Assembly: GCA_000525675.1 (NCBI GenBank) | Contig: CP002190.1 | Location: forward strand, 1,674,001-1,738,000 | Length of the DNA: 64,000 nucleotides | Direction of reading: 5' to 3' | Source of the DNA: Bdellovibrio bacteriovorus W | GTDB taxonomy: Bacteria; Bdellovibrionota; Bdellovibrionia; Bdellovibrionales; Bdellovibrionaceae | In this document: positions 9,346 to 20,400 of the stretch, in pieces | Position numbering within the stretch: the stretch's first letter is position 1 | How the letters are laid out: every line of letters begins with the position of its first letter | Notes under the pieces: generated by a model | What the model was told of the DNA's origin: nothing | What the model saw: only the letters and a program-made list of their open reading frames with translations | Databases searched by the model: none | Translations under genes and position numbers: made by a program

Positions 9346-9594
9346 TTACAAGACAGACACCAGAGACAATCTCATCCGGCTGAAGCCTTACTCGGCGACA
9401 AAAAGGCTCCCCCTCTGCCTTATATTCCCCGCCTTTTGACCTTTTGGCTCTAAACAGTGCCTTCCACCTCTAGGGCTGACAATTGTCTGTTCGGGTATGT
9501 AAAAAGGAAAGAACTTCAAGGCTGAGCGCCGATATAGGCCCCCCAGAGGCGGCACGGAAGTTGTTAATACTAGTGACCGAGAAGGGGTATTAAC
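9346..9594 (+). promoter_or_regulatory. Upstream region of the 9595 gene: weak sigma-28-like box and start-site hairpin
   Basis: No gene is visible here. GCCGATAT at 9528-9535 matches 7 of 8 bases of the flagellar-sigma -10 consensus GCCGATAA, but the -35 position (AAGA at 9509-9512) is poor, so the promoter call is weak. A perfect 8-bp inverted repeat, GTTAATAC (9563-9570) and GTATTAAC (9587-9594), encloses the GAGAAGGGG ribosome binding site and ends on the base before the ATG. It could be an RNA hairpin presenting the binding site in its loop, or an operator. Confidence 0.4.
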
Positions 9595-10122
9595 ATGAAA
9601 ACAATATTCTCATTTTTTGCAACCATCCTATTTTCAGCCAACGCATTTTCACAGACTGCGGCTGACCTTACTTGCCGCGCTGAGGCTAAGAAAATGGCTC
9701 TCGACAGCTATACACTGTGCGTAGATCGCCATAATGAAGCTCGCAGCAAAGAGCTGAACACGATTAACAAGGAATACCAGCAGGAAGCGGCAGCCTTAAA
9801 AGCAAAATACGAAGCTAAAATCCAGCAGGTTATTTCCACTTCGGCTCCAATGACCAAGGCGGCGCCTGCTTCTACGCAGAAGCAACCCAAGGTTGTAGCG
9901 CCAGTGGCGGCTAAAAACCCAACAGTGATAGCCCCGAAGCCCGTTAAAGGCGTAGCAAAACAGCTTCCAACAAAGTCTCCAACTTCACAGCCTGAGATGC
10001 AAATTCAAACGGTCACCGAAGGCGCCAAAGTGGTTTCTGTGACAACAGAAGATACAACAGGCATTGAAGCTGAGGCCGCTCAGGCTGAAGTGATGGATAT
10101 CGCGGAACTTCCTGCCGAATAG
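9595..10122 (+). CDS. Secreted Ala/Pro/Lys-rich protein of unknown function
   Basis: This is a 175-residue exported protein I do not recognise. Residues 1-19 are a signal peptide (KTIFSFF core, cleavage near ANAFSQ). Residues 20-75 form a charged helical segment with two cysteines (TCRAEA and TLCVD), probably disulfide-linked and coiled. Residues 85-140 are a low-complexity Ala/Pro/Lys/Thr linker of the kind found in cell-wall-spanning proteins, and the C-terminus is acidic. No catalytic motif is seen. The ATG follows GAGAAGGGG inside an 8-bp inverted repeat. It is monocistronic, or leads into tatA 67 bases downstream. Confidence 0.65.
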   Translation: MKTIFSFFATILFSANAFSQTAADLTCRAEAKKMALDSYTLCVDRHNEARSKELNTINKEYQQEAAALKAKYEAKIQQVISTSAPMTKAAPASTQKQPKVVAPVAAKNPTVIAPKPVKGVAKQLPTKSPTSQPEMQIQTVTEGAKVVSVTTEDTTGIEAEAAQAEVMDIAELPAE

Positions 10123-10189
10123 ACTAGGATTCTTGATTTTTCTTTTGAACAGAGATACACAAGAGTCTCAATCTAACTAGGGAGGCCCC

Positions 10190-10429
10190 ATGGGCTCATT
10201 AAGCCTTACTCACTTACTGCTTTTAGGTATCATCGCATTGATCTTTTTTGGTCCAAGCCGTTTGCCACAATTAGGCCAAAGCTTGGGTAAAGCGATCAGA
10301 GGCTTTAAACAAGGTCTTGAAGAAATCGACGTAGACCCTAAGGACATTCAAGACACTCCTCAGGTCACTCGCCAAGCGCAACAGCAAAACGCTGAAACGC
10401 AAAAGCAATCTGAGAAAATCAATTCTTAA
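10190..10429 (+). CDS. tatA: Sec-independent protein translocase subunit TatA
   Basis: This is the small pore-forming subunit of the twin-arginine pathway, which exports folded proteins. It has the standard layout: one N-terminal transmembrane helix (about residues 5-21), the hinge FGP at 21-23 (IFFGPSRLPQLG), an amphipathic helix with the GKAIRGFK motif, and an acidic, glutamine-rich cytoplasmic tail. Length 79 is typical for TatA/E. AGGGAGG precedes the ATG. No tatB or tatC lies next to it, so the other components must be elsewhere. A strong bidirectional terminator follows. Confidence 0.93.
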   Translation: MGSLSLTHLLLLGIIALIFFGPSRLPQLGQSLGKAIRGFKQGLEEIDVDPKDIQDTPQVTRQAQQQNAETQKQSEKINS

Positions 10430-10433
10430 GAAT

Positions 10434-10465
10434 AAAAAACCGGATCACTGATCCGGTTTTTCTTT
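10434..10465. terminator. Bidirectional terminator between tatA and the AsmA-like gene
   Basis: CCGGATC and GATCCGG form a stem flanked by an A run on the left and T runs on the right, so it can act on both strands. The minus-strand AsmA-like gene ends inside it: its TGA stop (10445-10447) is part of the hairpin. Confidence 0.9.
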
Positions 10466-12397
10466 TTCAAATCTAGGGTTTTCACGATCCCCTTTGATAC
10501 TCCACTTTTGAGTTTTCTTTCCCTCAACAATTCCAATGCTTCCAGACAATTGAGCATTTGCATCCCAAGCCCCTGAAGTCGTGAATTTTTCGTTCTTATC
10601 CACTTGAGAGACGAAGTTCTTCCACTTAAAGCTTCCTTGATCTCCGATTTCAAATTTTCCATGAACAGCATCTAAACTGAACACTCCCGCTTGCCACCAC
10701 TCAGGCCGCGTCACTTGCTGTAAAACCGATGTTGCTGGAGATTGCTCTGACACTTTGAGTTCTGCAATTTTGGTATCTAGAACAACACCACTATCGGTTC
10801 GCATCGCAGAGACTCTAGTCTTTTGCAAACTCACTCCTTCAACAGTCATCGAGGTTGCACGAAGCTCCCCCTTCAGTGTCGTTAAGAATCCATTCACGAG
10901 GTTTGCTTCTGCATCTAGGTTTAGAGGACCGATTTCTCCACCATTCGTCATCAGGTTCTGAACATTAGATCCTAGAGACAATTCATCCACATGAATTTTT
11001 AAATTCATTTTCTCGGAAGAAAAATCATGCCTCAACGTTAGGTCCCCGACAAAGACTCCCCCACGCGGCTCCATACGATTAATAACCAATGTCGCTTCAT
11101 CTTTCTTTAAGGCCATATCTAAAGAGACACGATCAATAACCTGCGTTTCGCTCTGCCCTTTATTCGCAAACAGAAATTCCAATCCAGACAACTCACCTTG
11201 TGCCTTCACTTGATCTTCCGAACGAACCTCTGCACTTCCATGGAAGACTCCTAAGTTTCCAAGAAAGGAGGCTTTGGGTGTTTTTTTAACAAAAGCCAAA
11301 GCCTTACTGACGTCCAACTTTTTCACTTCAAAGAAAATCGGACTGTAGCGAAGGGGCTCTAAACTTTGAAATTGAATTCTCTCAGAGTAGATCTCTCCGA
11401 TATCGCCTTCTAATCGAACATCGCGAATCTCTAAAGGAGTTCTGCGCAGCTCTTGCATAGGCCCAGCTAATCGAGCCTTTGAAGAAAACCAGATTTGCCG
11501 ACTGGAAAGATCAGCCTTGGTCAAATTATAGCGCTTCATAAGATCAATAATCTGACTGAGAGGAATATGTTTTAAATCCGACTCCATGGTCAGAAAATCG
11601 TCATCCATGGAGTAATTGCTAATGATGCTATAGTGACCTTCACGCCAATTTCCAAAGATATGACTTTGCAAAGTTTTTTCTGGAGATTCTTTATATTCGA
11701 GGAAAATATTCGCGTGAGACATGTAGTCCCCCACGCGCTGTTCTTTGAGGAGATGTGTTTTTGCTCGCAGCTCAATCACTTTGGGTTCAAAGGATTTCAC
11801 TTGCGCTTGCAAACTCACAAACTCAGAAGAAAGTGCTGGATACTTACGTGATGCGATTTTTAATTTTTGAATTCTGACCATGCGAATATCGTTCTGATAT
11901 TTTTCACGAATCTCTACCGGCGAAAGACTTACTAAGCCTCCCCCGCTAAAACGATCTTCTTCAACTTCCTCATCGCACTTTTCAATGTCTTCACGGAAAT
12001 TGATAACCATAGCATTGGCATCAATCCTTCGCAGCGGAGATCGACCGCGCAGTAAAGACGTCAGAGAAACTGGCAGACGCAATTCATCCACCTCAAGTAT
12101 AGGGGCTCCCCAACACTTCTGTTCTGACTCCATTCTAACATCGGAGATGACCACCGCGATACGCGGCAAAATCCCATCAGCCAAAGAAACTTGGGCTGCG
12201 GAGAACTTTACTTGAACGTCTTTATGAATATGGGTGGCGGCTTTTTCGATCCGTGCGGTGACTCTTGCTGGAGACAGAAGAGATTTAATGGTCACGCCAA
12301 AGAAAACAGATAAAGCAATCCCGGCAACAAGTATCACTGTGCCGGGCTGCTCGGTAACAAGATGTCGGTCTGAGTTAGACTCTAGGTTGGTCTTCAT
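10445..12397 (-). CDS. AsmA-like envelope protein
   Basis: This 650-residue protein has one N-terminal transmembrane helix (GTVILVAGIALSVFF region) followed by a large beta-rich periplasmic part. The segment after the helix, in which the protein builds upon conserved 'ISDVRMES' and 'VDELRLPVSLTSLL' strings, resembles the AsmA/YhdP group. That group forms long grooves moving phospholipids between inner and outer membranes (family knowledge). I chose ATG 12397 because GGAGAG lies 9 bases upstream; GTG 12424 would add nine residues. It is preceded by greA on the same strand with a 45-base gap. The fold class is moderately sure and the substrate is not known. Confidence 0.65.
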   Translation of the reverse strand: MKTNLESNSDRHLVTEQPGTVILVAGIALSVFFGVTIKSLLSPARVTARIEKAATHIHKDVQVKFSAAQVSLADGILPRIAVVISDVRMESEQKCWGAPILEVDELRLPVSLTSLLRGRSPLRRIDANAMVINFREDIEKCDEEVEEDRFSGGGLVSLSPVEIREKYQNDIRMVRIQKLKIASRKYPALSSEFVSLQAQVKSFEPKVIELRAKTHLLKEQRVGDYMSHANIFLEYKESPEKTLQSHIFGNWREGHYSIISNYSMDDDFLTMESDLKHIPLSQIIDLMKRYNLTKADLSSRQIWFSSKARLAGPMQELRRTPLEIRDVRLEGDIGEIYSERIQFQSLEPLRYSPIFFEVKKLDVSKALAFVKKTPKASFLGNLGVFHGSAEVRSEDQVKAQGELSGLEFLFANKGQSETQVIDRVSLDMALKKDEATLVINRMEPRGGVFVGDLTLRHDFSSEKMNLKIHVDELSLGSNVQNLMTNGGEIGPLNLDAEANLVNGFLTTLKGELRATSMTVEGVSLQKTRVSAMRTDSGVVLDTKIAELKVSEQSPATSVLQQVTRPEWWQAGVFSLDAVHGKFEIGDQGSFKWKNFVSQVDKNEKFTTSGAWDANAQLSGSIGIVEGKKTQKWSIKGDRENPRFEKEKPDQ

Positions 12398-12442
12398 ATT
12401 CCCATTCTCTCCGGAAGAAGACACACCGACAACGTCTTTTAA

Positions 12443-12931
12443 CTATTTATATTTAAATGAAATGATTTCGAACTCTTTGTCGCCTTTAGGGCTCACTACA
12501 GTCGCTGTGTCGCCATCTTTTTTGCCGATCAAAGCGCGCGCCAAAGGAGAAAGGATAGAAATCATGCCTTGTTTAACGTCAGCCTCATCCACTCCCACGA
12601 TTTGGTAAGTGAATTCTTCTTCAGTTTCTGTATCCACGATCTCTACAGTTGCGCCAAATACAATGCGATCTGACTTAATAAGCGTCACATCTACGATTTC
12701 AGCACCCGCAAGTTTGCCTTGAATATCAGCAATACGGCCTTCAATCATAGCTTGGCGCTCTTTTGCTGATTCATATTCTGCATTTTCGGAGATATCCCCT
12801 TGTGCACGAGCTTCCTCGATAGCGCGAATAACCGAAGGTCTTTCTTCTAACAATAGCTTCTTAAGCTCTGCATCAAGCAGCGCCTTTCCGCGAATTGTCA
12901 TAGGAAGTCTATCACTGATTGAATTGGTCAT
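12443..12931 (-). CDS. greA: Transcription elongation factor GreA
   Basis: GreA rescues backtracked RNA polymerase by stimulating transcript cleavage through the secondary channel. The N-terminal coiled coil carries the acidic tip motif GDISENAEYESAKE, with the conserved Asp and Glu that position the catalytic magnesium. The C-terminal FKBP-like domain has the VSPKGDKEFEI ending. Using ATG 12931, preceded by GGAGATGAA, gives 162 residues, matching the family. A longer frame starting at 13015 would add a non-homologous leader. Confidence 0.94.
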   Translation of the reverse strand: MTNSISDRLPMTIRGKALLDAELKKLLLEERPSVIRAIEEARAQGDISENAEYESAKERQAMIEGRIADIQGKLAGAEIVDVTLIKSDRIVFGATVEIVDTETEEEFTYQIVGVDEADVKQGMISILSPLARALIGKKDGDTATVVSPKGDKEFEIISFKYK

Positions 12932-13018
12932 TTCATCTCCATTTTCGGTTATAGGGACAATTGTTTTACAGGATTCTGCTAAAGTTAGCAATGGATTGGT
13001 GTCGCGGGGTGGCAACTC

Positions 13019-13447
13019 TTAAGCCGTTTTCTTCCCCAAACGATAATCGATGATCTTTTGAACTTGAGGACGACAGGTTCCGCAGGAGGTACTAGCGGTG
13101 GTCCAGCGACTCACCTTTTCGGTGCTATGCGCCCCGGCGACAATCGCCTGATCCACGGTGGAGGTCTCAACTGAACGACAATGGCAAAGTTCCGCTTCTT
13201 GATACGGAAATTCCCACTGCCCTTGGAGTTTTAGTATAATCTCACGCACCAAAAGACTGGCATGGTCAGTCGCTGTTGGTACAGGCCACTTACGCAAATC
13301 AGGTCCAAAGTTTTTGCGCATCGATTTCATTACATCCATGAAATTTGAACAGCCCACCATATTCACTCTCATAGCAGAACCCGCTGAGTCGGAATCCAAC
13401 TCAACCTCAATGAAGTCTCTTCCTTGAAGTTCTGCCTTGTATTTCAT
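13019..13447 (-). CDS. BFD-like [2Fe-2S] protein
   Basis: The C-terminal half (residues about 85-138) has the bacterioferritin-associated ferredoxin pattern: LCHCRSV, then about 33 residues, then CGTCRPQV, giving four cysteines for a [2Fe-2S] cluster. The N-terminal 75 residues are a separate alpha/beta domain with one cysteine (MVGCSNF) and a string of charged residues that I cannot place, so this is a two-domain variant, longer than stand-alone Bfd (about 60-70 residues). A role in iron mobilisation or as an electron-transfer module is inferred. It has no clear ribosome binding site. Its stop lies about 90 bases upstream of the greA start on the same strand. Confidence 0.75.
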   Translation of the reverse strand: MKYKAELQGRDFIEVELDSDSAGSAMRVNMVGCSNFMDVMKSMRKNFGPDLRKWPVPTATDHASLLVREIILKLQGQWEFPYQEAELCHCRSVETSTVDQAIVAGAHSTEKVSRWTTASTSCGTCRPQVQKIIDYRLGKKTA

Positions 13448-13543
13448 ACTCGTAAATATAAACGAGTTCCCTAGCCCCCGCCAAGACCAGTTGTAGGACC
13501 TAGCCTACTTGCGGCCACCCTAAAGATAGTTCAAAATAGGGGT

Positions 13544-14293
13544 ATGACGACCGTAAAACTTCTTCCCATTTTTAAAGATAACTATGTTTTTTTGATCGAG
13601 AATCAAGAAACCAGAGAAGTTGTGATCGTAGATCCGGGCGAAGCGCGGCCTGTAATAGAATATTTTGAGACAAACCCCCACCTTCAGCCGGTTGGAATTT
13701 TCATCACCCATCATCATAATGACCACATTGGCGGAGCAAATGAGCTTAAAGAAAAGTTCTCAATTACTTGCTTCGCACCAGAAAAAAATAAACACCACGT
13801 CCCCTTTGCGAACGAATACCTCAAAGAGGGGGATCAGTTGATTTTAGCCGGTGAAGCCTTTGAAGTCATTGATCTCCCTGGCCATACCTTGGGGCACATT
13901 GCTTACTTCAATAAAAAACATAATTGGCTTTTTTCGGGGGACGTCCTTTTTGGTCTAGGATGCGGCCGTGTTTTTGAAGGTACTATGGAGCAAATGTTTG
14001 ATTCCCTTCAAAAAATTAAAAGACTGCCGAGAACAACCCTTGTTTACTGCACTCATGAATACACAGAAACCAACTACAACTTTTGTCGCCGTCTGTCTGA
14101 TTTTGACGAAGCTCCGATCAATGGCGAAAACGAGAGTCTCTTAATCTATGGAAACGAGCTTCTGCACAAACGCGAACTGGGCTTACCGAGTGTTCCCCTT
14201 AAGCTTGAAATAGAAAAGGACACCAACCCTTTTCTTCTTGCCCACAGTGCACGCGAGTTCACAAAACTGCGTGAACTCAGAAACCAGTTCTAA
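13544..14293 (+). CDS. gloB: Hydroxyacylglutathione hydrolase-like metallo-hydrolase (glyoxalase II)
   Basis: This is a metallo-beta-lactamase-fold hydrolase, the second enzyme of methylglyoxal detoxification (S-lactoylglutathione to lactate). The binuclear metal site is complete: THHHNDH (His56, His58, Asp60, His61), the LPGHTLGH histidine, the SGDVLF aspartate and the CTHEYT histidine. The FGLGCGRVFEGT segment and the TNPFL segment near the end are glyoxalase II hallmarks rather than generic for the superfamily. Length 249 is normal. AGGGGT lies close before the ATG. The gene is divergent from the BFD-like gene. Confidence 0.9.
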   Translation: MTTVKLLPIFKDNYVFLIENQETREVVIVDPGEARPVIEYFETNPHLQPVGIFITHHHNDHIGGANELKEKFSITCFAPEKNKHHVPFANEYLKEGDQLILAGEAFEVIDLPGHTLGHIAYFNKKHNWLFSGDVLFGLGCGRVFEGTMEQMFDSLQKIKRLPRTTLVYCTHEYTETNYNFCRRLSDFDEAPINGENESLLIYGNELLHKRELGLPSVPLKLEIEKDTNPFLLAHSAREFTKLRELRNQF

Positions 14294-14326
14294 ATCCCTG
14301 TAACTGACCAACTTTCATTTTTAAGG

Positions 14327-14356
14327 CAGTCTGAATGATACTCCTGAGACTGTTTT
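14327..14356 (+). terminator. Possible terminator after gloB
   Basis: CAGTCT (14327-14332) and AGACTG (14347-14352) form a 6-bp stem with a 14-base loop, followed by TTTT. The stem is short, so this is a weak call. The rest of the 174-base gap contains GTCGATAA at 14451-14458, close to a sigma-28 -10 box, but it would place the transcript start within a few bases of the next ATG. Confidence 0.35.
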
Positions 14357-14467
14357 ACGAGGACTTCCTTACATCCCTGTCAGACTAAAGACTTTCTGCC
14401 TAAAACTACGTTCACGTTCACACTTTTTATTCAATTTTTTCAAAGAAAATGTCGATAAGAATTCATA

Positions 14468-17400
14468 ATGTTTAACTCTGGAACGTGCATTAAAAACATT
14501 CTGATGCTTTTATTCATACCGCTTTTTTCTGGCTGTATGAAGGCCACCCTCACACCTCTGGTAAGTGAAAACGAAGTCTTCCGAAAAATCAAAATTCAGT
14601 CTGGAACCACAGTGGCTTTAGAGGAGGGCATTGGCCACCAAATCAGCCTTGCTATCGAAACTCCAGTTTTTAATGGAATCAAGCTTAAACCCATAACTCT
14701 GCATTGGTCACTGAACGACCACGATGGAGATTTTGAAACATCCTCCGGAACGCTTATCATTCAGCCTGGCGCAACCTCCATCAGTTTTATGATTAAAGCT
14801 TTGCGCGACAGTGAAATTGAAAACGACGAAACTTTCGAACTTACTTTTTCTGGGGATTCCTTTTCGAACCTCGAAGACAGCACTATTTCTTTTATCGTCA
14901 AAGATCGCACGACAAAAGCTAAAGTCAGAGCCGAGTTTTTATCTTTAGATTTCGGACCACAGCAAATTCAAAACACTGTGACTCGCGCAGTGATCTTTTC
15001 TAACTCTGGTGATGCCACAGCTGAGAACTTAAGTTTCACGACACCCTCTCCCCCATTTGCGTACCACGGCGGATCTTTCCCTGGAGTTGGCGGAACCTGC
15101 GGAGGTGTCTTGAAAGGTCACAACTCTTGTAGTGTTGTTTTATCTTACACCCCCAGCGAAGTGAACACTCACAACGAAAGTCTCACTTGGTCTTACAAAA
15201 ATCCGATCACAACGGATCAGGGAAACCTCAATATTACGGGCCTTGGTGTAGAAGTCGCTGCGATCTTGGGAGGACAACCAAGCCAGCCGAGCAATGTCGA
15301 CAATTTAAATATCACAGTATCAGGCACCAATGTTACACACTATAAATATAAATTGGGTCCTGCTCTCAGCACGGATTGCTCGTTAAGTGCGGGCTATTCA
15401 GTCGAAACCGCAACTTCCACAAAAATCACCGATGATCTTCAACTCCTTGCGAACCAAAACTTAAAAGTCTGTGTCATTGGGAAGGACACTAACAACTTCT
15501 GGCAGCCTCTTTCGGCGGCGACGCAATACTCTTGGAATTACGATACAACTCGCCCGACGGTGAGTATCAATCAAAAAGTAGGACAAGCTGATCCTACGAA
15601 TACTTTACCTGTTCGTTTCACGATGGTTTTTAGTGAACCCATTGCCGAAAGCTCTTTGAGCGAATCTGACGTTCACTTCATTGGATCAGCCTCTGTACAA
15701 AACTACACTCTGACGAAGATCGATAGCACCCACTACGAACTTGTCGTCACAGCCTTAGATCACGATGGCATCATTGAGCCAGTCATTGGTGAAGCAAAGT
15801 TCTCGGACCTTGCAGGAAATCTTAATAGCGCATCGACCTCAACTGACAATCAAGTGACTTATGATACATCTGCACCAAATGCCGCGACTTTGCTCGGCTG
15901 GCTTCAATCGTCTCCAAGTAAATCTTCGCCAGTTACAGCAAAATGGACAGTCTCTACCTCTACAGACATTCACGAACAAAAAATTCAATTCTATAAGGAT
16001 GCAAGCTGTTTAGTTCTTAGTGGTTCTGCAATATCACTCCCGGCATCTACCACCAATGCAAATTTGACGGGTCTTGACGGAGAAACATATAGCTATAATG
16101 TGACTTCGATGGATACAGCTGGAAACATTTCCGTTTCTTCTTGTTCGAGTTCTCTTCTGATAGACCGTACATTACCAAGTGTGACTTCCTTCACTCCTGC
16201 AACAAGCATTCAAGCAAGTCTGCCAACATCAATAACTGTTAGCTTTAGCGAAGCCATGCTTGAATCGACAATTGAAAACATCAATAACTACACCGTTACT
16301 TGTAATTCTAGCGGCACAGCATCTATTGTTGGGGCTTCAGCTCTTTCGGCATCGACTGCCGTTTTAAATCTTAATGTAACTCAGGCTCCTGCCAACGCCG
16401 AAACCTGCACAGTAACCGTTAAAACAGCCGTAACAGATTTAGCTGGAAATTCGCTTTCAAGTGCCGCGGTTGCAACCTATGTTCTCGATCTTCCTGGTTT
16501 TGTTATTGGAGTGAACTCTTCACTCGCCAATGGAATCTACAAGGCCAACCAAGTTGTTCCTATCACCATTACCTTTAGTGAAAATGTCTTCCTTGCGGAC
16601 GGTTCTCCAAAACTGTTAATGGAAACTGGAGCGATAGACCGACTTGCCACCTATGTTAGTGGCCATGGGACCAATGCTTTGCTCTTTCACTACACAGTTG
16701 TTAGCGGCGACAACACAGCCGATTTAGACTACGAATCCGCAAGTGCATTATCTCTGAATGGATCTACTCTTAAAGACAGCTTTGGCAGTGATATCATCCT
16801 CACTCTTCCTGCGCCTAGCACCCCGGGCTCTTTATCTGCAAATAAAAACATCGAAATCGATACGCAAGCGCCTGATGCCTTTAACATAACAGGAATTACC
16901 GGAGGCACAGATTCTACAAAAGATGAGTGGCTCACGAATGGCTCCATCGCAACTGCCCATTGGAGTCCGGCTCTTGGTAGCAGTCACTATCTGGTTGAAA
17001 TTCGCAATGCTGATGCATCTTTAAATATCTGTGCACAACAATCAGTTTCCACAACGTCAGCTACTTTTACAGGCTGTAACTTAATAAATAACACTCAATA
17101 TTTACTAAGAGTTTCTGCGCTCGATACCGTAGGCAATGCGACGGCGGCTTCAAATAATGACTTTATTTTTACCATCAACACTTCGGCTGTCATTGCTACA
17201 TTGACGGGCCAGCCTTCTGGAAGAACTAATCAAACAGTTCTAAATATTGATGTTGATGGAGTCGATGTCCAATCTTATCGCTATAAAGTGGGTGCTTCAG
17301 CATCGACGAACTGTGCGGTGGCTACGGGCTATTCCTTCGATATTTCTTCGACCATAAATATTACCGATTCGGTGAATGCGTTGGGAAATACAGATATCAA

Positions 17401-20400
17401 AGTCTGTGTGATTGGTAAAAACTCTGCGAGCGTCGAACAGGCACTCACATCTGCAACAAGTGCTACTTGGACTCAAGACCTTATTGCTCCAACTCTCACC
17501 CTGAACCAAAAATCAGGGCAACCAGATCCCACGAATACCCTTCCCGTGGAGTTTACAATCGTAGCTAGTGAAGCCATCACCGGCTTTGACGTCAGTGACA
17601 TCACCCAATCTGGTACTGCCACGGGCATTACATGGACCCTGTCGTCCTCCGACAATATCACTTGGTCCTTAAAAGCAACAGCCGTTACGGGCGCCGGGAC
17701 GCTTATTCCATCTATTGGAGTCAATAAACTTACCGACATCGCTGGCAATAGTAATGCTGCAAGTACAAGTACTGATAATCACGTTACCTATGAAACGACG
17801 AAACCCTCGTTAACTATAAATCAAAAATCTGGACAAAGTGATCCTACTAATACTCTGCCTATTGATTTCACAATTGTATTCTCAGAACCAATCAATCCGA
17901 GCACTTTCACCACGGCTGATATCACACAAGGCGGTTCTGCCTCAGGAATCACTTGGAATCTTTCAACTCTAGACAATATCACATGGAGTTTATCTGCGAC
18001 CGCTGTCACTACTGCAGGTACACTCATCCCATCTATTGGCGCAGGGAAAGTGAATGACCCTGCTGGGAATTCAAACAATGCCTCAACTTCAACAGATGCT
18101 TCAGTAACCTATGACATCACCCCACCAGTGAATGCCGTCTCATTGAGTTGGCAACAAAGTAGTCCCACCAACAGTACTTCTCTTGTTGCTCAATGGTCCA
18201 AGTCAACGAGTACAGATCTTAGTTCTCAAAAAATTCGCTTCTATACAGGTGCAAGCTGCAATACCTATACGGGCACTGAGAACACAGCTACAAGCTCCGC
18301 AACGACTTCCAACTTTACTGCGGCCCATGGCAATACATACACTTATCAAGTGATCTCCACTGATACCGCGGGGAACTCGATTACATCCGCCTGTTCAAGT
18401 GCTTTGACAATAGATACCATCGCTCCGACCATCACCAACGTCACCTCTAACAAGGCCAATGGAGCCTATACCGTGGGCGAGGTCATTGATATTCGCATCA
18501 CGTTTAGCGAGAACGTCACAGTAACAGGAACACCACTGCTTGCGCTTAATACAACTCCTACTCGTACCGCATCTTATGTTTCAGGAAGCACTACAAGCAC
18601 GCTGGTGTTTAACTATACAGTTCAAGCATCAGACACAGCTTCTGATTTAAATTACGTAGCAACAAATTCACTCACTATTACTTCGGCAAGTATCAAGGAT
18701 GCGGCTACAAACAACGCGGTTCTTACACTGCCTGGCATCGCATCTGCTGGTTCGTTAGGCACAAACAAAGATATCGTCATCGATACAACTCCACCTAGTA
18801 TCACCACGTTTACCGTAACCAACTCTACCCCTACTAACAGTACAACATTTAATATATCCTCTTCCGTCAATGGAAGCCCAACTTCTTACTGTATTCGCGA
18901 AAACAGCCCGACCGTGGCCTCGTGTTCATGGGTTGCAGGAAGTGTTTTACCGGCAAGCTTTACCGTAACAACTACCAATGAAGCTAAAACTCTTTATGCT
19001 TGGGTGAAGGACACCGCTGGCAATATTAGTGCTATGGCAAGCTCTGCTTCTATTGTGTTTGACAATATTCCTCCAACAGCCACTCTTTCAGGACAACCTA
19101 CTGGTTCCAGCGCAAAGTATGCTTTAAATATTGATGTCAGCGGAAGTGGAGTCGTTGGTTATAAATATAAAATGGGACCATCAGCTTCCATTGATTGTAC
19201 GGTGGCTTCAGGTTATTCAAGTTCAGAAGTTTCCGAAACAATTAATATCGTCGAGAACATTGCAGCCTATGCCAATGGAAGTGTGAAACTTTGCGTAGTC
19301 GGAAAAGATGCCGCTGGAAATTGGCAGACCTATGCCGCCGCCACGTCTGCGGTTTGGACTAAAAACTCTCCAGCGATTCAATTTACAACCACTGCATCTT
19401 CAGTCTCGGAATATAACGATCCTACTCACACCGTATCCGTAAGTATTCCTACAGCCGTAGATATTGCGGTATCGGTCCAATACACATTCTCAGATGGTGC
19501 TAACCCTTCAGCAACGATGGGTGATGATTATATTGCTGTCAATGGAACCGCAACGATCGCTGCTGGAAGCACTTCCGTTAATATCTCTATCCCAATTCTT
19601 GATAACAGCACAGAAGAATATGATGAAACATTTAAAATCACTTTAAGTGCCCCGGTCGGTGGTTCGCTAGGCACAAACACCGTTCATACTGTTACAATTC
19701 TCGATGACGAGGAACCACCTCTTGTGACAATTCAAGACGTCTTCGTTACGGAAGGTGAATCAACAAGTCTAATTGCAACTATTTCACATCCCACTGATAA
19801 GGGAGCGGTGAAAATTACTTGGACTCGCGATGCGTGTGTGGGCGTCGACTGTGCGATTGCAGGAACTGATTACACGATGGCAGTCACCTCAGGCACAGCT
19901 TCTATACCGAGTGGAAACACCTCCATCTCTTTTGGTAACTTAGTCACAATCGATAATGCTATAGATGAACTCTACAAACGTGTGCCTATTAAAATCACCG
20001 GCGTCACAGGTGGAACGTCATATATTTCAAACGCTGATATTTATATTAACGACAACGACAGCCCACTTGGAAAGCAAGCTGTGCAAATCGAAACAGGTGA
20101 CTATCACTCGTGCTCTCTCGACAACAGTGGATCTGTTTATTGTTGGGGACTCAATGACAATGGACAACTTGGAGTTGGTAACTATCGCCCCAGTTCATCT
20201 CCACTTAAGGTGAACTTACCAAGCGCTGCATCTTCTATTGCGGCAAAATATGGCAATGCTTGCGCCATTACTAGCGCAGGCGCTCTTTACTGTTGGGGCA
20301 GAGGCAGCAATGCTAGCTTCCCAGGGGCAAGCCTTACAGGTACAAACAGTACTGGAAATCGTTGGACCCCTACTGCCGTTACAGGAATGTCCTCTGGAGT

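Noticed and set aside
14451-14458. GTCGATAA resembling a sigma-28 -10 box before the giant lipoprotein gene
   Set aside because: The -35 fits only with a spacer of unusual length, and the transcript would start about two bases before the ATG. Not counted as a promoter.
17488-18117. Tandem repeats considered as a CRISPR or integron array
   Set aside because: The repeat unit is about 315 bases, in frame and encodes Ig-like modules.
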